Below, piece by piece: positions 11,890-22,640 of a stretch of DNA of 64,000 nucleotides. How positions within the stretch are numbered: position 1 is the first letter of the stretch; each line of letters begins with the position of its first letter. Both the position numbers and the translations under genes were made by a program. The DNA lies in assembly GCF_035046485.1 (NCBI RefSeq), contig NC_085138.1, forward strand, positions 332,426,421 through 332,490,420, read 5' to 3'. This DNA is from Aedes albopictus. Its lineage: Eukaryota; Arthropoda; Insecta; Diptera; Culicidae. Below the pieces are notes generated by a model. It had not been told where the DNA came from. It saw nothing but the letters and a program-made list of their open reading frames with translations, and did not search any database.

Positions 11890-12030
11890 GTCTTATTAAC
11901 GTCTTGTACATGGTACATTTGGTGCGGGGGTGAATCTTTTTTGACCGCAGTTTCTTCTGGAGCCCATAGTAGGCACGACTTCCACTGATGATGCGCCTTC
12001 GTATTTCACGGCTCACGTTATTGTCAGCCG
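11890..12030 (-). pseudogene. Copy 1 reverse transcriptase, post-RT segment between two insertions
   Basis: On the minus strand this short stretch encodes the part following YLGSLL (TADNNVSREIRRRIISGSRAYYGLQKK in the family, split here across two statements of evidence: it starts at the Harbinger-like MITE and ends at the foldback element). It is the link between the main reverse transcriptase part and the C-terminal part at 9631-10047. Confidence 0.7.
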
Positions 12031-12033
12031 TTA

Positions 12034-12196
12034 GGGGCTGTCCATAAACCACGTGGTCATTTTTTGGGACTTTTCAAACCCCCCCCCCCCCCCGCGTGGT
12101 CATTAGTCCATACAATTTTTTTTATTTGTCCATACAAAATAGTCATTGGCCGAACCCTCCCCCCCCCTCATGACCACGTGGTTTATGGACAGCCCC
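12034..12196. mobile_element. PIF/Harbinger-like MITE, 163 bp (TTA duplication)
   Basis: Inverted ends GGGGCTGTCCATAAACCACG lie between TTA at 12031-12033 and TTA at 12197-12199. Copy 2 of the host retrotransposon shows the uninterrupted site (GCCGTTAGCAAGG near 37127), so the 3-bp duplication is certain. A 3-bp TTA/TAA duplication and a GGG-type terminus are typical of PIF/Harbinger. The interior has long C runs and no coding capacity. Decayed relatives may lie near 19970 and 23890. Confidence 0.85.
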
Positions 12197-14565
12197 TTAG
12201 CAAGGAACCGAGGTAGACGAATTCTTCTACCACCTCGAAAGTATCCCCGTCTATCGTAACATTGCTGCCAAGGCTTGTCCTGTCTCGCTCAGTCCCACCT
12301 ACCAGCATGTACTTTGTCTTAGCCGCATTCACCACCAGTCCGACCTTTGCTGCTTCACGTTTCAGGCGGGTGTACTGTTCTGCCACCGTTCCAAATGTTC
12401 TGGCAATAATATCCATGTCATCCGCAAAACAGACAAATTGGCTGGATTTCGTGAAGATCGTACCCCGGCTGTTGAGCCCGGCTCGTCGCATAACACCTTC
12501 CAGGGCGATGTTGAAGAGTAGGCAGGAAAGTCCATCACCTTGTCGTAGTCCCCGTCGAGATTCAAATGAACTGGATAGCTCACCCGAAATCCTTACGCTG
12601 TTCTGCACACCGTCCATCGTTGCTCTTATCAGTCTAGTCAGCTTCCCGGGAAAGCTGTTCTCGTCCATAATTTTCCATAGCTCTGTGCGGTCGATACTGT
12701 CGTATGCCGCTTTGAAGTCGATGAACAGGTGATGCGTTGGGACCTGGTATTCACGGCATTTCTGGAGGATTTGCCGTACGGTGAAGATCTGGTCCGTTAT
12801 CGACCGGCCGTCGATGAAACCGGCTTGGTAACTTCCCACGAACTCATTTACTTTAGGTGAAAGACGACGGAAGATGATCTGGGATAGCACTTTGTAGGCG
12901 GCATTCAAAACGGTGATCGCTCGAAAGTTCTCACACATTAACTTGTCGCCTTTCTTGTGGATGGGACAGATTATCCCTTCTTTCCACTCCTCCGGTAGCT
13001 GTTCGGTTTCCCAGATCTTGACTACTAACTGGTGCAGACAGGTGGCCAACTTTTCCGGGCCCATCTTGATGAGTTCTGCTGCGATACCGTCCTTACCAGC
13101 CGCTTTGTTGTTTTTGAGCTGGTGGATGGCATCCTTAGCTTCCCTCAGCGTGGGGGTTGGTTCGTTCCCGTCCTCTGCTGCACCAACATAGTCATTTCCT
13201 CTGCTGCCTTGGTCCTCCGTGCCTACATTCTCTTCGCCATTCAGGTGCTCGTCGAAGTGCTGCTTCCACCTTTCCATCACCTCACGTTTGTCCGTCAGGA
13301 GACTCCCTTCCTTATCTCTGCATATTTCGGCTTGCGGCACGTAGCCTTTGCGGGATGCGTTGAGCTTCTGGTAGAACTTGCGTGTTTCCTGTGAACGGCA
13401 CAGCAGTTCCATTTCCTCGCACTCCGCTTCTTCTAGGCGGCGCTTTTTGTCCCGGAAGAGACGGGTCTGCTGCTTCCGCTTCTGTCTGTATCGCTCCACA
13501 TTCTGTCGGGTTCCATGCTGCAGCATTACCGCCCGCGCTGCATCCTTCTCCTCCAGGACCGCTCTGCACTCCTCATCGAACCAATCGTTTCGACGACTCC
13601 GTTCTACGTACCCGATAGTGCTCTCGGCTGCGTTGTTGATGGCTGCTTTGACTGTACTCCAGCAGTCCTCTAGAGGGGCCACATCGAGCACACCCTCGTC
13701 CGGCAACGCTGCCTCGAGATTCTGCGCGTATGCGGTGGCGACATCCGGTTGCTTCAGTCGCTCTAGATCGTACCGGGGCGGCCGCCGGTACTGTACATTG
13801 TTAATAACGGAGAGTTTTGGGCGCAGTTTAACCATCACCAGATAGTGATCAGAGTCGATATTAGCGCCACGATAGGTCCTGACGTCGATAATGTCGGAGA
13901 AGTGCCGTCCACCAATCAGAACGTGGTCGATTTGCGATTCCGTTTGTTGTGGTGATCTCCAGGTGTAACGATACGGGAGGCTGTGCTGGAAGAAGGTGCT
14001 ACGAATGGCCATGTTCTTGGAGGCGGCGAAATCGATGAGGCGTAGGCCATTTTCGTTCGTCAGCTGGTGGGCGCTGAACTTTCCAATCGTCGGTCTGAAT
14101 TCCTCCTCCTGGCCTACCTGAGCGTTTAGATCCCCTATGATGATCTTGACGTCGTGGTTTGGGCAGCGGTCGTACTAGCGTTCGAGCTGCGCGTAAAATG
14201 CGTCTTTGTCATCACCAATGCTTCCGGAGTGAGGGCTGTGCACGTTTATTATGCTAATGTTGAAGAATCGGCCCTTGATCCTCAACCTGCACATTCTTTC
14301 GTCGATCGGCCACCAACCGATCACGCGCCTCTGCATGTCGCCCATCACTATAAAAGCTGTTCCCAGCTCACGTGTGTTGCCGCAACTCTGGTAGATGGTA
14401 TGATTACCTCTAAACGTTCGCACCATAGATCCTGTCCAACACACCTCCTGCAGCGCTACGATTCCGAACCCGCGGTCCTTCAGTAGATCGGCGAGTATGC
14501 GGGTGCTCCCGATGAAGTTGAGAGATCTGCAGTTCCACGTACCGAGCTTCCAATCGCAAGTCCCT
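12197..14565 (-). pseudogene. Endonuclease-reverse transcriptase ORF of copy 1 (disrupted)
   Basis: In transcription order the frame runs from an N-terminal region near 14565 (CDWKLGTWNC), through the endonuclease (GDLNAQVGQEEE, SQIDHVL and the SDH box in SDHYLVM), a basic linker, and the reverse transcriptase (KNNKAAGKDGIAAELIK, PIHKKGDK, FIDFKAAYDSID, RQGDGLSCLLFN, FADDMDII). One TAG stop at 14175-14177 interrupts the endonuclease. The frame is otherwise open from 14012 down to the Harbinger-like MITE at 12196, where the protein ends after YLGSLL in element sequence. No usable in-frame ATG is evident at the 5' end. It is clearly a retrotransposon protein, not a host gene. Confidence 0.85.
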
Positions 14566-14845
14566 TTTCGTCGCTGTGGTCGTCGCCATTGGTATCGGTT
14601 CGCATTCTTCTCTTGTTGATTTTCCGGTGCTAGTCATTTTTACGGCTGGCTCGCAGGGCCTGACACCAACCCACTAACCCAGGGAGCTGGGCTTACCTTC
14701 CCGGAAGCTACGGGTTCTGCATTGGCATTTCCTCCAACTACAGTGCTAAATAGCTAGGCTCGAGCGCCAGTCTTCGCCGGGGGTGGTGGTTTTAATGGGC
14801 GCCCAGGAGATAATATTTTACCTGAGCTTCCACCCCCCCAGGAGA

Positions 14846-16437
14846 GGAAGGTATCTTATGTTTTTTTTTATTTCAGCGATGAGAAATGTTTATCAAAATG
14901 AAAAACAATACCCACTAGGAATTCAAGAGGTATCTTCCTCATTTAAATGTTTATGTAAACCGATTTTTAAAATATTGCTACGAATTTACAGAATGGCTTC
15001 TTGGAGAAACTGTTGGTGGAACGCCCAAAGTAGTTCTAGGTGTAATTTTTGCACTAGTGGATAGTTTCGCAGATAAACTTGTAAGACACATTCAAGCGTA
15101 CGGCACATTTTTTAACTGAACTTATATTTGATAAATTACATTAGAAATTCCTCAATGGATTTAGATACATTTGAGAACTGTTTGAGAATTGTCGTCAAAA
15201 ATTCCGTGGTGTTCCAAACTTTTGAAGAATTTATAAAAAGATTTTGGAGCAATGCTAGTGTTGGTCGGTTAAAGATTGAACTTCAGCGGCATTGCAGACA
15301 GAAAATAAAGTTAGTATTGTTTGAAAAAATACTAAATAAATAGAGCCCATTGAGGAATTCTAAAAATCCTAACGTAAACAAAAAAACATACGTAATCCAT
15401 TACAAAATTCCAGGACTCCGTGAAAAAACTCTGGGATGGTTTGACAAAAAAGTTGTTGCTGAAAACCTCGCCAGCATTCCAACAAGCATATTTAAGGAAT
15501 TTGTTTAGAATCTTGTGTGAAATATATCAACAATCTTTCTCAATAGGAGTTTTGTCTCCATTTTAGAAAAATCACACTAAAAAAATATTTACCAGGACCT
15601 CTCCAGCAGTCAAGTTTTGTTTTGTTTCATCTTTTTTTTAGTGTCAAATTGTCTCTTCGGCTCGTTCTTTACTATCCCATCAAGGGTCTAAGGAAAATAG
15701 CCAAACGAGCACTCAGCTGAGCTAGCAAGAGAAATCCATGAAGGCAACTCCTCTCAGGAACATGAGATACGGGAGACGGGGCACAGACGGAGTTTATTAA
15801 ATGTACGCTTGAAATGTATTAATTCTTCAATTCAGAAATAAAAATCAAATAGAAAAACTTTCCTGATTTCAAACAAAATGTATGCATCACAACGTATGCG
15901 TTACAATACGTCACAATTGATGGCATATTAGTCTGATAGCGGTTTTGGGTACTGTCATAGATTATAATATCTATTATTATGGTTTTATAATGGTTCTATG
16001 AACTACTTGTAATCAATTTGACTAAAAAATGTAACTTGGCAACGCATATTCAATGAACTAATCGGTTTTCAAAAATATATGGATTTTTTCTAAAGAAGAC
16101 TGTAGTTTATTTCTGAACAAATATGACCCAACGTTCCCAAAAAAGCTTCTTGTTGTATCTACGCAAAAGGTAGCGTTATATTGTTGGTATGAATAAAAAA
16201 CATCGAATATGAATCATTTCCATTCGTGTAGAAGTTCCAGATATATCTGGATAATTATGTTCGAAAAGCAAATTTAATCCAGAAAGAAACTGGATAATCA
16301 AACTAGTGAAACAGGCTTTCAAATCAAACAGATATTTCCAGAAAGTCGACGATTCAGATCAGATTCTGCAAGTTCCACATGAACCCAAATGGAACTGGTA
16401 ATTTGAATTCTTCCAGAAATTCTCGCACAAGGATTTT
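14846..16437. other. AT-rich intergenic DNA, nothing recognised
   Basis: AT-rich sequence without a coding frame or clear structure. Near 15600-15700 it is slightly richer in CT words. I see no support for a gene. Confidence 0.4.
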
Positions 16438-16654
16438 CCAGAAATTCGGTCGTGGATATCATTGATTACAAAAAAAAAGCTTTCGACTATCTCAATCACG
16501 AAAACATGTGGAAATCCCTTAGGCGCAAGGATGTCCCTGACAAAAATCATCGGCCTCATTGAACAACAGTACAGGGCATTTTCGTGCAAAGTACTGCACA
16601 ACGGTGTCTTGTCCGATCCCATCCGGGTCGTTGCTGGAGTGAGGGAAGTATATA

Positions 16655-17252
16655 CACTGTGGTGCATAATTGATCGGACAAACGCCGATTTTCATACAAA
16701 ATGGCCAAGATTGAGATGCTGTAACTATGGTTTGCTTTGGTGGAATGAGCTCAATTTTTGACACGGAACTACGAATATGCTGAATTTTGTGTATACAAAG
16801 TATAAAATGTTTTCGTTCACAGGTCTGGGCGTGGCAAGGCGTTGAAAATATTGCAAAAGTGATCGGACAGCGGCACGCGTGTAAATCAAAGGGGTACCGC
16901 TGTCCGATCACTTTTGCAATATTTTCAACGCCTTGCCACGCCCAAACCTGTGAACAAAAACATTTTATACTTTGTATACACAAAATTCAGCATATTCGTA
17001 GTTCCGTGTCAAAAATTGAGCTCATTCCACCAAAGCAAACCATAGTTACAGCATCTCAATCTTGGCCATTTTGTATGAAAATCGGCGTTTGTCCGATCAA
17101 TTATGCACCACAGTGTATATACTTCAGCATATTCGTAGTTCCGTGTCAAAAATTGAGCTCATTCCACCAAAGCAAACCATAGTTACAGCATCTCAAACTT
17201 GGCCATTTTGTATGAAAATCGGCGTTTGTCCGATCAATTATGCACCACAGTG
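16655..17252. mobile_element. TA-flanked foldback element with a duplicated right arm
   Basis: The end CACTGTGGTGCATAATTG at 16655 is mirrored by a right end at 17115, with arms of about 220 bp and a loop near 16880-16895. A second copy of the outer part of the right arm (from CAGCATATTCGTAG) follows at about 17124-17252. TA lies on both sides, as in Tc1/mariner-type insertions. The element splits the LINE C1 reverse transcriptase between VVAGVR and LFLIVIDE. It encodes no transposase. Confidence 0.8.
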
Positions 17253-17426
17253 TATGTTGCTTCTGTTCCTTATCGTAATCGACGAGTAGGTAGGTGCGAT
17301 TGATCGTGAACCATATCGTGGGTTGCTGTGGCAGCCTATAACCATGGAGCACTTAAATGACTTCGAATTTGCTGATGACGTTGCTCTCATAGCCCAACGG
17401 CGCTTTGATATACAGTGCAAGCTCGA

Positions 17427-17581
17427 CCCAGCCAACACGAAGTCGCATATTATGTAGAACAGGATGCTAAAGTGGAGACCATATGCGTACATACTTCCAT
17501 TTACCCGTGTTTAAAGTTTACGCATATCGCTTCCACTCAAGCATCCTATTCTGCATCATATGCGATCGTGTGTTGGCTGGG
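17427..17581. mobile_element. CCC-terminated hairpin MITE, 155 bp (GA duplication)
   Basis: The arms start CCCAGCCAACACGA on the left and end TCGTGTGTTGGCTGGG on the right. GA precedes (17425-17426) and follows (17582-17583). Removing the element and one GA restores the LINE C1 frame across the junction (CKLEDLV), which supports the 2-bp duplication. Confidence 0.75.
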
Positions 17582-17597
17582 GAAGATCTTGTCAATC

Positions 17598-18079
17598 TCA
17601 GAGCAAAGTCTGATAGCAAATTGAAAACTGCTTTTTATGTTGTGATATTACATATTTTGATAACTGAGGTTGTTGTCATTTTGGTCGTTTCAATGGTTAA
17701 AACATCAAAAATGAGAGCAGAAAAATGTTCCCCTGACAGCAAGTTGAAAACAGTTCCTGCCATCAGTGATAGCAAATGTTTTGCTATCAGTGCAAAAAAT
17801 GAAAAAACGTTAAATGTAGAGATTTTACGATTAATATGGAAACCAAAATTCAATAAGATAATTGCACAAATGGTGTATGATTAAATGTATTATACAAGAA
17901 TGCCTAAAAGTTTTGAATTTTACTTAAAAAATTGAATTTGAAGTGACAGCAAAACGAAATCAAAATTTGAAATCAAATTTAATCAAGATAAACCGATATC
18001 AAAATGTGATATCAATTTGCTGCTGATTACAAATCGTGTTTTGGATTTGCTATTATTTTGTTATTGGACTTTGCTCGGG
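17598..18079. mobile_element. CCC-terminated MITE, 482 bp (TC duplication), reiterated AGCAAATTG motif
   Basis: The right end ...GACTTTGCTCGGG matches the left end TCAGAGCAAAGTC apart from the first few bases. TC lies at 17596-17597 and at 18080-18081. Removing the element and one TC joins the LINE frame cleanly (DLVNRLSAAGLT). Inside, a motif resembling TGACAGCAAATTGAAAAC recurs in both orientations (about 17610, 17745, 17770 and 17945, and inverted at 18015). Confidence 0.7.
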
Positions 18080-18333
18080 TCGCTTGTCGGCGGCAGGTCT
18101 TACTATCAACGTCGGCAAGACCAAATCCTTGGATGTAAAGACGGACAACCCTTCCAGCTTTACGGTGGCTGGGCAAGCAGTGGAGAATGCTGGAAGCTTC
18201 CAATATCTTGGTAGTCAAATGGCGGCCGATGGCGACACCGAGATCGACATAGGTGCACGGATCAAGAAGGCGAGAACTGCTTTTGCGAGTGTAAGACATG
18301 TATGAAAAAACAATCAGTCGAAGCACCAAAATC

Positions 18334-18387
18334 CTAGTGTAGAATTAGCTCTAAGTTAAAATACACATAAATAAAAACAAAAAAAAA
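18334..18387 (+). mobile_element. 54-bp A-tailed micro-retroposon, copy A
   Basis: A 54-bp insert ending in an A-rich tail is bounded by a perfect duplication, AAGCACCAAAATC, at 18321-18333 and 18387-18399 (one A is shared with the tail). The body starts near AGTGTAGAATTAG and reads through TACACATAAATAAAAAC. Copy B at 40336-40389 has the same start, the same end and its own different duplication. It may be a fixed-length relic of a SINE or LINE 3' end. Confidence 0.75.
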
Positions 18388-18673
18388 AGCACCAAAATCT
18401 GAATTTTTAACTCGAACGTGAAATCACCAGTGAAACTTGGTGTGTATCAGTGAAGAACAATCAACGGCTGCAGGTATCCATCAATAGATGCCTGCGGTAC
18501 ATAATTCATGCGTGGTGGCTTTACAATTGGATTTCCAACGTGAAGCTGCATCGTTGATGTCACCAAAAACCGATTGCAACAGAAATTCTGGAGCGAAAGT
18601 GAAGGTGGGTCGGCCACACTCTTCGCAGAGGCGGAAACGAAATCTGCAAGAGGGCGTTAGATTGAAACCCAGC

Positions 18674-18950
18674 CAGTGTTGGTAAACTCACACTCAAAGC
18701 ACACTCATGAACCGCTCCTCCGTGAGCAAACTCGCACGCGATTCTGAATCGTTTTCTTACGCGCGAGAATTTCATGCAAAATCTCGCACTCACGAGAAAT
18801 CTCGTTCGCTTGTAAAACGAATCCAAATCAATTTGAACGGCATTCAACATTGTAGTACGCTAGATATGCTTTTATTCGGCGGTGAGTCAACAATCGCGCG
18901 TGAAACAACTCAACCAAGAGATTTGAGAATTTGAGTTTTTACCAACACTG
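18674..18950. mobile_element. hAT-like MITE, 277 bp (8-bp duplication)
   Basis: The ends CAGTGTTGGTAAA and TTTACCAACACTG are inverted copies. AACCCAGC stands at 18666-18673 and 18951-18958. Copy C2 of the LINE shows the empty site (GGAACCCAGCAGGACATCG near 56570). An 8-bp duplication and a CAGTGTTGG-like terminus are typical of hAT elements. The interior has reiterated CTCGCA/TTCTCG words and no transposase. Confidence 0.85.
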
Positions 18951-19118
18951 AACCCAGCACGACATCGCAGCAGAGGCAGACATAGAGGCTCATGGCGGCG
19001 CAATCTCAACAACGAAATAGGCAAGCCAACAGAAATATAACCTGGCCACAGGTCAAGGCAGCAATGGTGGGCAATCGCCCAAGATGGAGATCATTCAATT
19101 CGGCCCTCTGCAACTTTT

Positions 19119-20110
19119 TGAAGGCTTCAGCAATTCTCTCCGGGATTCCTCCTTAAGAACCTTCCAGGATTCAGATTTCACTTAAAGTATTTCACCGAGA
19201 TTTTGCAGTTATTACTCCCAGAGTCCCTCGTGAAATTTCTCTTCATGCGTTTTGAACAGAAAATTTACAATTACTCAGGGTATATCTACAGGATATTTCT
19301 CAGATGTTGTCTTTGGATTTCTCTTAGAGTTTCTCCAACGATTGCTTTCGAATTATTTGACGCATTTTCTTTCGGCGATTTTCGAGGGATTTCTCTCGGA
19401 GTTTAAACTGGAGATATTTCTTAAAATTGAACTAAAATTTCACTCAGGATTTCTTCAGGAGTTTTCTGCAAGAGTCTCACTCACCCGGTTTCCAAAGGTA
19501 TTCAATTTATTGCTGTCAAATTCCCTTCTGGGATTTCTTTCGGAAGTCATCCTCTAATTTCTTCAAGGGATTATCGTGAGGTTTTGCCTAAACTTTCTCC
19601 TGAGATTTTTAGAGGAGTTTCATATTTCTGAGAGGTTTTCAGGACTAATCCTGAGCTGCTGTCGAAGATTTCTTCAGGAGTTTTATTCAGCGTTCCGCTT
19701 AGGATTTCTACTGAAGCTTTTGTAAAAAATTACCATGGCTTTTTGTAGATATTTCTCGGGTTTTTTTTAAGCTTCTCCTCGTAGTTGTTTCCGTGATTTC
19801 TGTTGGAACTTCTCTTAGAGATTTTCTATATCCCAGGAGAGTCTCAGCTAGAAATCTCCGGAAGAACTATCATTAGAACCCCTTAATGGCATCTTCAATG
19901 AAACTCCTGCAATAATCTAAAGATATACTGAAAAGGCACACATCAAGGAAATAGCATTAGAGCTTGTCCATAAGCTACACAGACTCTTAGGGGGAGGAAG
20001 GGAGTGTCAAGCCAAAGTCCAAATAAATTTCGAAATTTTTGTATGAAAAATATCTACGAGGGGGAAGGGGCGTTGTCTGAGATAGTCTGAGATGCAAGCA
20101 AGAAATGCGT
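19119..20110. repeat. Degenerate GATTTCTC/GGAGTTT repeat tract with a Harbinger-like relic
   Basis: Loose repetition of words such as GGATTTCTTCAGGAGTTT, the reverse-strand style of the GGAAT tracts elsewhere in the window. At 19971-20090, TTGTCCATAAGCTAC and a GGGGGA-rich interior resemble one end of the Harbinger-like MITE at 12034, without a matching second end. No gene is seen. Confidence 0.45.
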
Positions 20111-20410
20111 GAGAAATCACGGTAAGAATTAAGTAAGAAACTACGTAACAATTTTAAGACCGAATTTCAGTAGAAGCTCAAGGAAAATCCGGGTGAAAAT
20201 ACAAAAAAAAACGTGTAAATAATGTCAAGAGAAATCCTTAGAGGAGTTTCGAAACGAATAGGGCACGATCGGTGAAGAAGTAGATTTGAAGTTAGTAGTG
20301 AGCTGAATCTGGAAACATGTGACCCATGTTGATTTATTTCCCAGATTTTCACCAAAATCTCAACATTACTACACCACCAGTAGCATCCTCTGAAACTAAG
20401 TACTCGAAAA

Positions 20411-20513
20411 TTGTAGTAAATACTACTTTTACTCATTCCGAATGCTTTATTTGTATGTTCGAAATCTGCAGTGTAGTAAACTCGTTCGATGTTCCACAAG
20501 TAGTATTTACTAC
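20411..20513. mobile_element. Small palindromic MITE, about 100 bp
   Basis: GTAGTAAATACTACTT on the left is mirrored by AAGTAGTATTTACTAC on the right. Each end is itself nearly palindromic. I could not fix a target-site duplication. The sequence is too short to code. Confidence 0.5.
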
Positions 20514-22000
20514 CAAAAATTTAATTAGCTCATATTTACTTCTTTTTTTCATATTATGACATACAAAAAGAGAGAAGTAAACTTGAGTTTCGTTGAGTAT
20601 CTCCAAATGCCTTCACAAATTGCATAAATATTTTTATTTCCCTTACACAAATGCCACAAGTAATGAAACGTTTTAAATATTACATCCATGTTCTCCCATC
20701 TGGCATCCCTGAGCCGGGGTCCTCCAACAGGCGGAGTTGACAACTTTACAATCCGAAGGGAAGTGGCTCGTATCGAGAAAATTAAATCTGGGGTTTGCCG
20801 ACGAGTCGCACGCACTCTCGAAAGTTATACGGGTGTTTTAGACTTCGATTGTATGTATACCGGAAAACGGCGAAATCCCTCTACTTACATTTGATTTATG
20901 GAAATTAATCCTTGCCGCACTCTGCTACTACGCCTTCCGACCGGGGGATTCTCCGTCTGGGAATGTCTGGCACTATAATCCTCGTTATTTTCCGCGAGCT
21001 CACTGAAGCGAACGTCCCTTGCGGAGATGAGGAGGACGGTGGAAAACTGGGCGACAAATGTTATTTTCGGGTATTACGTCTGTATGCAGCCCAGGATTAG
21101 GTAGGTGACTGCTCTCGAAGAAGGTTCTTTTTTGTCCTTCCGGGATTGAGTTTTTGGCTCGTTCTCCTTTTTTCCTTCTCGGTACGAGTCCACAACGTTG
21201 GTCTTTTGGAATAAGGTTGGTTCTGTCGCCGGTTTGCGGTCCTTTCGCCGGGATTTCACTTTCTGTTTGCTTCAACAGTAATTATAAATCCTTTTAATGT
21301 TGAACAGGACCTGGCCAACTGTACTGGTTTTAGCCGGACTCTTTTGATATTATTCATAGACCGTAATCACCATATTATGCCAGATTTTGGGCTTATTATA
21401 TCTTCGTTTGGAGGTCTTTCTCCCCTGTTTGCTTCATTCAAATTTATTCTTCGCAGCAGATAGCTTCTTCTTTTCCAATATGATACACTTTTCACAATCA
21501 ACTACCAATTTAGGACATTTAGGACACTATTCTCGACTGCCAATTGATCTGAATCTCCAGCTCGTTTGATTGATCGAATAAAAATCAACACCACTTCAAT
21601 TGACTTCTCTCTTCAAAGAACCTTGAATCAATTTCTTCACACCAATCTCACTCCGACTCGCACTATCAGCAGTAACTTCAAAGTTCTTCAGCCCCCAAAA
21701 AGCCTTCAAAGGGATATCACTACACCTCCTAATCGTGACTCGGTAATCAAAACCCCTGCCCTTATCATTCGCCAATTCTCTCGTAATCTTCTTCACCTAC
21801 GACGATGAGGGGCGTATAACCATGACTCAAACTGCACACACAACAACCCCTGATAACAATCCCATCAAACACTTCGCTACTAGAACCAACAAGCAAAAAT
21901 GCAGCACCGCGCACCGTTTTAATAATTCTCTCTTATGGCCCCGTATGGTGCTTGTAATTCTTCCACATTCACTCACACCCCAAAGGCCGCGAACGCGCAA
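20514..22000. other. Intergenic, no gene seen
   Basis: Mixed AT-rich and moderately GC-rich sequence with only short frames (up to about 90 codons), none with recognisable domains. There is a pyrimidine-rich stretch at about 21120-21260. Confidence 0.35.
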
Positions 22001-22640
22001 AACCCCGGCATTACCCGACTTCCACTTCCACACCGGGGTGTTCACAATTTTTCATTTATTTATTTATTGATCACGTCCCGGTCGTCGAAGTTGTGTGTGG
22101 CTGGATGGATTATGATTGCGGCGGTGATGCAAGCACTCGCGCGAACGCGAAACACGCGCAGCGAAATAACAGGCCCGATAAGCGTAGACGCTCCCGCTGA
22201 ACCACGTCGTCGAACGAAGGCCGAAACTCTACTGAAGACCGCTTGCCAGCAGACGGACAGACGAACGATGACGACGACGATGAAACACGGCAAGCAAGAA
22301 CACGGCCAAAACAACAACGTTGGAATCGAACTGGATCCAGCAGCGTGAGCGTGCTGGGTCGAATTGTGAGCGAACCGTGAGACGGTGAACGATGAGACGT
22401 GAACGAAAGAGAATAAGAGAGAGAGAGGGCGAAATTGCAACGACGGTTGATGCATCGCCGGAGCGGGAGCGATAACAGGTGCGAGAGCCGGCAATACTTT
22501 TGCTTCGCAATCAATTATGCAAGGAAACGTTGCGCGGTGTTCTCTCGGAGAATGGCTCTCGATGCGAACAACGTAAGAGAGGAACGGGCGAAATCGCTCT
22601 CGGTTGGTGAGCTCGTGACTCGGGAGGTGAAATGAAAAAT
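22001..22640 (-). promoter_or_regulatory. Possible host promoter / 5' exon (GC-rich, GAGA-rich)
   Basis: This block is rich in CpG and GC compared with its AT-rich flanks. It contains GAGAGAGAGAG-type runs at about 22405-22430 and an open minus-strand frame of 240 codons (22060-22782) with low-complexity composition and no domain. On the minus strand TCAGTAGAG near 22240 resembles an arthropod initiator with a GACGTG word about 26 bases on. This pattern fits a promoter with a long leader. The frame itself is probably not a protein gene. The call is an inference only. Confidence 0.3.

Larger units (their letters stand above)
9608..14845 (-). mobile_element. RTE-like non-LTR retrotransposon, copy 1
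   Basis: A near-full-length copy read on the minus strand, with its 5' end near 14845 and 3' end near 9608. Without its two insertions (10050-11884 and 12034-12196) it is about 3.2 kb, the usual size for the RTE clade. It encodes an apurinic-type endonuclease and a reverse transcriptase with an FADD box, no RNase H, and has a short 3' region ending in an AAATAAATGAA-like tail. Mosquito RTE elements such as JAM1 have this plan. A GAGGAAGG word near both ends may be the remains of a target-site duplication. A nonsense codon at 14175-14177 and the two insertions make it inactive. Confidence 0.85.
16440..19118 (+). mobile_element. Second-family non-LTR retrotransposon, copy C1 (decayed, five insertions)
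   Basis: A 5'-truncated LINE on the plus strand. It starts inside the reverse transcriptase (IIDYKKKAFDYLNHENMW) and continues with LFLIVIDE and DFEFADDVALIAQ (the FADD box). Next come AAGLTINVGKTKS and YLGSQMAADGDTEIDIGARI, and it ends with the C-terminal WRWxGHTLRR-like and NPAGHRSRGRPR-like parts. Frameshifts and stops are frequent. The order of motifs matches copy C2 at 55140-56700. Later insertions sit at 16655-17252, 17427-17581, 17598-18079, 18334-18387 and 18674-18950. I do not assign a clade. Confidence 0.75.

Noticed and set aside
12262..13845. Plus-strand ORFs opposite the RTE-like copies (and the equivalents at 37195-38666)
   Set aside because: They are antisense shadows of the retrotransposon reading frame and repeat identically in each copy.
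20411..20513. Host regulatory palindrome at 20411-20513
   Set aside because: Inverted ends about 100 bp apart fit a small MITE better, though without a fixed duplication this stays uncertain.
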